This document shows positions 7,983 to 12,338 of a DNA stretch of 12,338 nt, in pieces. Under the pieces are notes generated by a model. It did not search any database, was not told the DNA's origin, and was given only the letters and a program-made list of their open reading frames with translations. Each line of letters starts with the position of its first letter. The first letter of the stretch is position 1. This stretch comes from Clostridium sp. AF37-5 (GTDB taxonomy: Bacteria; Bacillota; Clostridia; Lachnospirales; Lachnospiraceae): positions 1 to 12,338 of the forward strand of contig NZ_QUDR01000035.1 of NCBI RefSeq assembly GCF_003477605.1, given 5' to 3'. A program made the position numbers and the translations under genes.

Positions 7983-8027
7983 ATACCATTTCAAGAGTTG
8001 ACAATGATACTTTTGAAATGGTATTGT
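7983..8027 (+). terminator. Stem-loop after GH97 (possible terminator) carrying the AraC gene promoter
   Basis: ATACCATTTCAA (7983-7994) and TTGAAATGGTAT (8013-8024) make a perfect 12-bp stem with an 18-base loop, 16 bases after the GH97 stop. It is followed by TGTTATTTTA, a moderate U-run. The loop contains a consensus -35 box TTGACA (7998-8003), and TATTGT (8022-8027) lies 18 bases further on. The same DNA may therefore end the GH97 transcript and start the regulator transcript, or serve as an operator over that promoter. Confidence 0.55.
7998..8027 (+). promoter_or_regulatory. Candidate promoter of the AraC-family regulator gene
   Basis: TTGACA is a perfect -35 box and TATTGT a 4/6 -10 box at 18-base spacing. 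Transcription would begin about 8034, just ahead of the ribosome binding site, giving a leader of about 20 bases. Confidence 0.4.
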
Positions 8028-8053
8028 TATTTTAGGAAGAGGAGATGATACTT

Positions 8054-8890
8054 ATGGAGATGCCAGAAGATGGTGTTTGGTGGTTGAATTACAGCCAATA
8101 TGAAGACTTACGTCTTTATGAAATAGGAATTCAGAGATGTGCTCCTTCATATTCATTTGGACCGATCATACGCGACCGGTATATATTGCATTATGTATTT
8201 GAAGGAGAAGGGGTGCTCCGAATTGATGATAAAGAGTTTAAGGTAAAAAGTAACAGCTTTTTTTTGCTACCGCCGGATGTGCTTGTTCAGTATCAGGCGG
8301 ATGAAAAAAAACCATGGCAGTATGCATGGATTCATTTTCATGGATTTAAGTCAACAGAAATTGTGAGAAGTATTGGGATGACAAGAAAAGAACCAGTTTA
8401 TGTACCGATAGAAGAGAACAGCCAATTAAAGGATGCTGTTATAAATTTAATTATGTATAAAGAAAATGAATATGCATGTATAGGGTATATGTATATATTG
8501 TTTGATAAAATGAATCGGTGGACGCGGCATGTTGAGAAGAAAGCAGGAACGAATCTGCGGACAATGAATTATATGAGAGAAGCAATTCAATATATAAATA
8601 CGAAGTATTGTGAATCGATCATGGTGCAGCAGATAGCGGATCATTGCGGTGTGGATCGGGCATACTTAAGTAAAATTTTTAAATATGCGACCGGTAAAAC
8701 GTTGCAGGAATACCTGATACAATTTCGGATAAAACGGGCAAAACAGTTGTTAAAAGATACCGATTTGTCGGTAAAATATGTCTCATACTCTGTTGGGTAT
8801 AATGACCCCTTCACTTTCTCAAAAGTGTTTAAAAAACAAGAGGGAGTTTCACCGTCAGTGTGGAGAAAAAATCATAATAATTATACATAA
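8054..8890 (+). CDS. AraC-family transcriptional regulator, MsmR/RafR-like
   Basis: A 278-residue cytoplasmic DNA-binding protein with the layout of AraC-type sugar regulators. The N-terminal cupin sensor (about 25-110) contains YILHYVFEGEGVLRIDDKEF and the LLPPDVLVQYQAD segment. The C-terminal double helix-turn-helix (about 172-275) has ADHCGVDRAYLSKIFKYATG and VSYSVGYNDPFTFSKVFKKQ, ending GVSPSVWR. The overall pattern recalls activators of raffinose/melibiose (alpha-galactoside) operons, which fits the GH97 gene 86 bases upstream as its target. An in-frame ATG at 8045 is possible. The sequence GAGGAGATGAT (8039-8049) matches the anti-Shine-Dalgarno partner at 9 of 11 positions and suits the ATG at 8054 better, so that start is used. 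The ligand is inferred from context only. Confidence 0.88.
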   Translation: MEMPEDGVWWLNYSQYEDLRLYEIGIQRCAPSYSFGPIIRDRYILHYVFEGEGVLRIDDKEFKVKSNSFFLLPPDVLVQYQADEKKPWQYAWIHFHGFKSTEIVRSIGMTRKEPVYVPIEENSQLKDAVINLIMYKENEYACIGYMYILFDKMNRWTRHVEKKAGTNLRTMNYMREAIQYINTKYCESIMVQQIADHCGVDRAYLSKIFKYATGKTLQEYLIQFRIKRAKQLLKDTDLSVKYVSYSVGYNDPFTFSKVFKKQEGVSPSVWRKNHNNYT

Positions 8891-8899
8891 GTTATACAT
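8881..8899 (+). repeat. Direct repeat TTATACAT across the AraC stop and the next gene's start
   Basis: TTATACAT occurs at 8881-8888 and 8892-8899, separated by AAG, a period of 11 bases. It spans the AraC stop codon (8888-8890) and reaches the first base of the TTG at 8899. It may be a small duplication at a rearrangement junction, or chance in AT-rich DNA. Confidence 0.5.
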
Positions 8900-10986
8900 T
8901 GTCAGATCTTGATTATGATACAGAAGATGTTGTTGACCGACTGAAAGAATTAAAAGTTGAAGAGCACGCGGAAAGTAACATTGAAAAAAATCTTCCGATA
9001 GACAAAAGTTACAGAATAAAGACTACGGAAGGAGTAGCGTCATCCAACGCAGAGGCAGCAGGTCTTATACTTCCGAATTATGGTTCAAGTACCTCTTCTT
9101 ATGTGGAAGAAATAGAAGAAGGCGGCTTTTTTCGAATTGAGGCGTTAAAAGGAAAAGTTTACATTGAGACTTATAGTGCAGATTATAAGCTGCTTTCTAC
9201 CAAAAAGATTAAGTTTGAACTGCCTAAATTTGGAGGATATTTTAAAGGTAAAGATGCACGGTATATCGTGTTTGGACAGAATAACCATGAATCGGATAAT
9301 ACAAAAGAAGTTGTCCGGGTTGTCAAATATGATGATGACTGGAACAAACTTGGACAGTGCAGTATAACAAGCAAAAATGTATATGAGCCTTTCGCAAAAG
9401 GTCCTTTGCGTATGACAGAAAATGACGGAATCCTTTATATCCATACATCAAGGTATATTTACTGGGATGCTGCAGCGGAGCCGGAAGAGATTCATCATGA
9501 AGTAAATCTAACTTATGCGGTGGATGAAGACAGTATGGAATGTGTCATGAATGAAGCTCCGGGTGACTGGGTTTCCCACTCTTTTGCCCAGTTTATTCTT
9601 TCAGATGGCGAGTCTGTATACCGTTTAGATCTTGGAGATGGTAATCCCCGTGCTGTTAATCTGGCAAAATCGGTTGTTTACAAGGAGCCGGACGATGTAT
9701 GGACATGGTATGGGAAGACAGAGACCCGTTCCCTCTTAGATATTATAGGAAGCTATGGCGATAATGTAACCGGTGTATCGCTGGGAGGTTTTGAACTTAT
9801 GAACGATGGCGATACACTTATTACTTCCGGTTCTTCTATTGTTCAGGATTCCTCTGTCACAAAAACGTCGATGGAAAAAGCACACAGAAACATCTTTGTA
9901 ATTACCATGAATAAAAAATTTAATGAGTCACCTAAATTAAATTGGATTACCGATTATAAAGAAGAAGATGGAATTACCATTTTGAATCCACAGTTAGTAA
10001 AGGTAGAAGATGGATATTATATGTTCTGGCAGGAATATTATGTAGAACGGGAGACAGACCTCTGGGTGACAAGAGTTGCAAAACTCAACGAGGATGGAAG
10101 TCTCGATGGAAAAATTCACAAGATTCGTGCATATTTGTCAGACTGTAAACCAATTGTGACATCGGATAATCACTTGTTCTGGTATACAACGATGAATGAT
10201 AATGCACCGACATTTTATTCTCTTGATATGAACAGGCTGGATGACTATGATTTTAACGGACGTATATTTGCAGACGCGTTTGAAATAAAACTTTCGCAGT
10301 ATACATATACAGAAATTAATGATCCATCAAGAATGCATGCATATAAGCCGGACGTGACGGTATATTTTAAAGGAAAAAAGTTAGTAAATGGACAGGATTA
10401 CACTTATAGGTATGAAGATAATTATACACAGGGAACTGCCTATGTGGATGTTACGGGAAAAGATTTCTTTGTAGGAACGCAGAGAGTTTCGTTTGAGATA
10501 CTGCCGCCGGAAGAAGACCCGCCATATCAGGAACCATCGTGGTGGGGAAATGGCGGTCAGGCGACAAGCAAGCCGACCGCAACCAAGAAACCAACGGCAA
10601 CGAAGAAACCAACAGCAACAAGGAAACCGAGTACAAAAACAGTGAGAACCGGTACAGGTGCGGTTATAATCAAGGGCACGGGAACTTCTGCAGCAACCCC
10701 TAAAAAGGTAAAGGGTGTAAAGGTTTCAAATTTAAAAGGTAAAAAAGTTGTAGTATCATGGTCCAAACAGCAGGGAATGTCCGGATATCAGATACAGTAT
10801 GCAAAAAATAAGAAATTTACGAAAGGGAAAAAGAAGTTATCTGCATCCAGAACTTCGGCTTTTCGGATAATAACAAAATTTAAGAAAAAAACATATTATT
10901 TCCGTGTGAGAACTTATAAAATCTCAGGTGGACGTAAAACCTATGGTAAATGGAGTAAAACCGTCAAAGTAAAAATAAGAATATAA
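8899..10986 (+). CDS. Surface-type protein with Ig-like and FN3 domains, probably 5'-truncated
   Basis: An open frame of 695 codons from a TTG; the frame is open only back to 8881 and has no ATG, GTG or ribosome binding site there. Residues about 60-470 are rich in aromatic and acidic strand-like segments (such as WVSHSFAQFILSDGESVYRL and YYMFWQEYY) that suggest a beta-propeller, though no family was recognised. Residues about 475-535 resemble the small Ig-like repeat of clostridial surface proteins (KPDVTVYFKGKKLVNGQDY ... GTAYVDVTGKDFFVG). A linker with KKPTAT repeats follows (about 555-580), then a lysine-rich FN3 domain (601-693) very like that of the GH97 protein. Such architecture belongs outside the cell, yet there is no signal peptide, so the native 5' end is probably missing and the product may not be made or exported. 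Function is unknown; polysaccharide or wall binding is an inference. Confidence 0.65.
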   Translation: MSDLDYDTEDVVDRLKELKVEEHAESNIEKNLPIDKSYRIKTTEGVASSNAEAAGLILPNYGSSTSSYVEEIEEGGFFRIEALKGKVYIETYSADYKLLSTKKIKFELPKFGGYFKGKDARYIVFGQNNHESDNTKEVVRVVKYDDDWNKLGQCSITSKNVYEPFAKGPLRMTENDGILYIHTSRYIYWDAAAEPEEIHHEVNLTYAVDEDSMECVMNEAPGDWVSHSFAQFILSDGESVYRLDLGDGNPRAVNLAKSVVYKEPDDVWTWYGKTETRSLLDIIGSYGDNVTGVSLGGFELMNDGDTLITSGSSIVQDSSVTKTSMEKAHRNIFVITMNKKFNESPKLNWITDYKEEDGITILNPQLVKVEDGYYMFWQEYYVERETDLWVTRVAKLNEDGSLDGKIHKIRAYLSDCKPIVTSDNHLFWYTTMNDNAPTFYSLDMNRLDDYDFNGRIFADAFEIKLSQYTYTEINDPSRMHAYKPDVTVYFKGKKLVNGQDYTYRYEDNYTQGTAYVDVTGKDFFVGTQRVSFEILPPEEDPPYQEPSWWGNGGQATSKPTATKKPTATKKPTATRKPSTKTVRTGTGAVIIKGTGTSAATPKKVKGVKVSNLKGKKVVVSWSKQQGMSGYQIQYAKNKKFTKGKKKLSASRTSAFRIITKFKKKTYYFRVRTYKISGGRKTYGKWSKTVKVKIRI
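10567..10629 (+). repeat. 18-base tandem repeat coding the KPTATK linker
   Basis: Three 18-base units (10567-10584, 10585-10602, 10603-10620) plus a partial fourth encode SKPTAT, KKPTAT, KKPTAT and RKP. Unit two and unit three are nearly identical. The repeat can change length by slippage in 6-residue steps, which would lengthen or shorten the flexible linker before the FN3 domain without breaking the frame. Confidence 0.85.
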
Positions 10987-11005
10987 ATGCGCATGGGGGA
11001 GAATT

Positions 11006-11031
11006 AGGACCGGTTTTTGCTGGTCCTTTTC
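11006..11031 (+). terminator. Intrinsic terminator closing the carbohydrate block
   Basis: AGGACCGG (11006-11013) pairs with CTGGTCCT (11020-11027) with one G-U pair, loop TTTTTG, followed by TTT then CG. It lies 19 bases after the stop of the FN3 protein gene, showing that transcription from the left is meant to stop here. Confidence 0.8.
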
Positions 11032-11173
11032 GATTGCATCATTGCTATGCTTAATTATATCATGGTTGTGTGAATTCGCCAATAATATAAAAAATCGCCA
11101 TTTTAATCTACTATATTATATATAGAAGAAAACAGCAGAGAGAATTTTTGAGGTTTATTAAAGAGGAATGTCG

Positions 11174-11247
11174 AGGTGTAAAAGCTGAAAAATTACACCT
11201 TTTTTACACCTTTTGCGAAAAAAGAAATGGCAAAATATAAGGTGTAA
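11174..11247 (+). promoter_or_regulatory. Four GGTGTAA motifs able to form alternative hairpins
   Basis: The stretch 11032-11340 is very AT-rich and holds no gene. In it AGGTGTAA (11174-11181) pairs with TTACACCT (11193-11200), loop of 11 bases, followed by TTTTT: a terminator-like hairpin. The 11-mer TTACACCTTTT is duplicated exactly in tandem (11193-11203 and 11204-11214). AAGGTGTAA (11239-11247) can pair with either copy over nine bases, which is incompatible with the first hairpin if it takes the first copy. This resembles an attenuator. A multi-site operator for a dimeric repressor is the main alternative. What it once controlled is unclear: the next reading frame (11341) is broken. Confidence 0.45.
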
Positions 11248-11340
11248 TGAGAAAAAATTAAAAATTATATATTGTTTCAATATTATTGATGTGTACAGAA
11301 CTTTTGAGTATTGAAAGGTATTAAAAGGATATGAAAAATT

Positions 11341-11370
11341 ATGATTAGAGTATGTTTCATCTGCCACGGC
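11341..11370 (+). pseudogene. First ten codons of a low-molecular-weight protein tyrosine phosphatase
   Basis: ATG at 11341 begins MIRVCFICHG, the usual N-terminus of this family (pattern M-I-x-V-x-F-V-C-H-G-N-I-C-R-S-P), with an AAAGGA ribosome binding site about 11 bases upstream. The match stops in the middle of the phosphate-binding loop: the next residues are TPVL and then a stop, so the catalytic arginine and the rest are absent. The simplest reading is a deletion or insertion junction near 11370. The match is only ten residues, so the identification is tentative. Confidence 0.4.
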
Positions 11371-11371
11371 A

Positions 11372-11518
11372 CTCCAGTTTTATGATAATGCATACCTTCG
11401 CAGACTGGGGCAACACAGGGCAGAATATGATGAAAAGCCTTGCAATTACTACGGTTTCGACTACTAAGGCACATGGGCAGATTTGGATAAAGGCAAAGGT
11501 GTGGGGAGAAATCCTTAG
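11372..11518 (+). pseudogene. Unidentified coding remnant
   Basis: Directly after the phosphatase fragment, one frame reads LQFYDNAYLRRLGQHRAEYD then EKPCNYYGFDY, a stop (11465-11467), and then GTWADLDKGKGVGRNP to a second stop. The composition is protein-like, with aromatic, acidic and arginine residues in natural proportions, but there is no start and no family was recognised. Another frame (11352-11561) is open for 69 codons but its translation looks less natural. This is best seen as the broken 3' part of some gene joined to the phosphatase start. Confidence 0.3.
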
Positions 11519-11536
11519 TAGTAAGGGACTACTAAG
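11514..11536. repeat. Perfect 9-bp palindrome CTTAGTAGT / ACTACTAAG
   Basis: CTTAGTAGT (11514-11522) and ACTACTAAG (11528-11536) form a perfect stem around AAGGG. A further direct copy of ACTACTAAG lies at 11460-11468. There is no U-run, so this is not a typical terminator. Its loop-proximal core, GTAGTAAG...ACTAC, recurs in the next hairpin. Between it and 11831 no gene is apparent. Confidence 0.6.
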
Positions 11537-11565
11537 CGATGGCACATATATAAAACTTTGAACGT

Positions 11566-11610
11566 AAAAAAGCTACAATTGTTGGTAGTAAGACTACCGG
11601 GATTGTGGCT
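11566..11610 (-). terminator. Long hairpin, intrinsic terminator on the minus strand
   Basis: AGCTACAAT (11571-11579) pairs with ATTGTGGCT (11602-11610) with one wobble, enclosing a second stem GGTAGT (11584-11589) / ACTACC (11593-11598) with an AAG loop. Read on the minus strand the stem runs into TTTTTT (11571-11566), a strong terminator tail. On the plus strand the tail is CCTTTGC, which is weak. No minus-strand gene lies to its right within the window, so it is an orphan, consistent with a lost gene or a hairpin with another role. Confidence 0.5.
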
Positions 11611-11831
11611 CCTTTGCATATAAATAAAGAATATGGCTTATTATCCGTAACCTTAAAAATACAGTTGGAATATAATATATTGGGCAAATATTTGATTTTT
11701 TGCTATTGTAACAATATGGAGAAATGAATATTTTTTATATTTATTCACCTTGACTTATAAAACATTTGGAGTGATAAATTGGATGGACTAATGGCTAGGG
11801 AGATAGTTAACATGGAAGAAACAAAGAGTAA

Positions 11832-12338
11832 AAGAATAGAGATGCTGAGATTTCTTATACATCTGTAGTTGCCGTGAAACAGAAAGATGGAACATTTGTC
11901 GATCATACCGATGATAAGATCATTATGGTGGATGAGCAGACGCATATCCAGCTTTTGAAACTGGACAAGGAGACAGGACAGGCTCTTGGTGGTGCAAAGT
12001 TTGTTGTAACCGATTCCAAAGGGAATAAAGTGATGAAATTTGTTACAAAAGATGATGCTTACGACATCATCGGCAAACTGGTCGTTGGAGAAACCTACAC
12101 CTTTACAGAGGTTTTCGATCCATCCGGTTATCAGTTGGCAAAACCGGTACAGTTGACAATCAAAGACACTGGAAAGGTGCAGACAGTGACCGTTAAAGAT
12201 ACACCGATTTACACCACAGACAGGTGGAAACATGCCAATACTTCCGATTGCGGCAGGTGAAATAATTATACCCACAATGGACTGTTGTATCTGTATACCC
12301 CGGACGGGGAACAGAAAAGCCGGTGGATCCAGATGATC
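11832..12338 (+). pseudogene. Broken SpaA/Cna-B-type cell-wall protein, 3' part
   Basis: The remnant of a large sortase-anchored surface or pilus protein. The frame is open from 11832 but has no proper start; codons from about 11841 read as the end of one repeat domain (YTSVVAVKQKDGTFVD). A full Cna-B/SpaA domain follows: IQLLKLDKETGQALGGAKF, then GKLVVGETYTFTEVFDPSGY, ending VTVKDTP. The lysine of LLKLDKETG and glutamate of TFTEV are in the positions used for isopeptide bond formation. After DTPIY the frame breaks. One frame over reads TPQTGGNMPILPIAAG, a sortase signal of LPXTG type and the start of a membrane anchor; the break fits loss of AC from a TACACACC stretch near 12211. The anchor continues in the first frame again (LLYLYT, from 12282), and a third frame from 12314 reads EKPVDPDD. 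The pseudogene reaches the window edge. Domain identity is firm; the exact ancestral tail is inferred. Confidence 0.75.

Noticed and set aside
10567..10629. CRISPR-like or mobile repeat
   Set aside because: The 18-base units are contiguous and in frame, encoding a protein linker; there are no spacers.
11791..11868. 25-codon frame starting MAREIVNMEE
   Set aside because: It overlaps the start of the SpaA remnant in another frame, is short, and has only a weak possible ribosome binding site.
11745..12275. Minus-strand open frame of 176 codons
   Set aside because: It lies antisense to the SpaA-type domain, which is clearly recognisable on the plus strand.

Overview
The window looks like a low-GC, Gram-positive chromosome from the Clostridia, most likely a gut Lachnospiraceae (Roseburia/Butyrivibrio/Eubacterium-like). 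The basis is AT-rich intergenic DNA, strong GGAGG-type ribosome binding sites, TTG starts, and secreted proteins that end in a Thr/Pro linker plus a very lysine-rich fibronectin-III domain. A genus cannot be fixed from the sequence alone.

Left part (1-4859): an alanine/glycine:cation symporter is encoded on the minus strand with its own promoter and a hairpin just past its stop. A 516-base gap follows, holding a cluster of GTTGCAT inverted repeats. Then, on the plus strand, comes an unusual two-part protein: a cysteine-rich small domain joined to a methionine-synthase-activation-like domain. Next is a Uup-like ABC-F ATPase with a TTG start and its own extended -10 promoter. These are housekeeping or metabolic genes with no evident link to what follows.

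Middle part (4860-11031): a carbohydrate-use locus on the plus strand. It encodes a large secreted GH97 glycosidase (predicted retaining, alpha-galactosidase-like) with a CBM6/35-like module and a C-terminal FN3 domain. Next is an AraC-family regulator of the MsmR/RafR type, whose promoter sits inside the stem-loop that follows the GH97 gene. Last is a second FN3-terminated surface-type protein that lacks any signal peptide, ATG or ribosome binding site and so appears to have lost its 5' end. A good intrinsic terminator closes the block.

Right part (11032-12338): a decayed, gene-poor region. It contains four copies of a GGTGTAA motif that could form alternative hairpins and the first ten codons of what looks like a low-molecular-weight protein tyrosine phosphatase. 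It also holds an unidentified coding remnant, two related GTAGTAAG hairpins, and a broken SpaA/Cna-B-type cell-wall protein with a recognisable but frameshifted sortase signal at the window edge. No complete mobile element, CRISPR array, tRNA or rRNA was seen. The strongest leads are the two-domain Cys-rich/MetH-activation protein, the secreted GH97/regulator/FN3 cluster with its decapitated third gene, and the hairpin-rich relic region.
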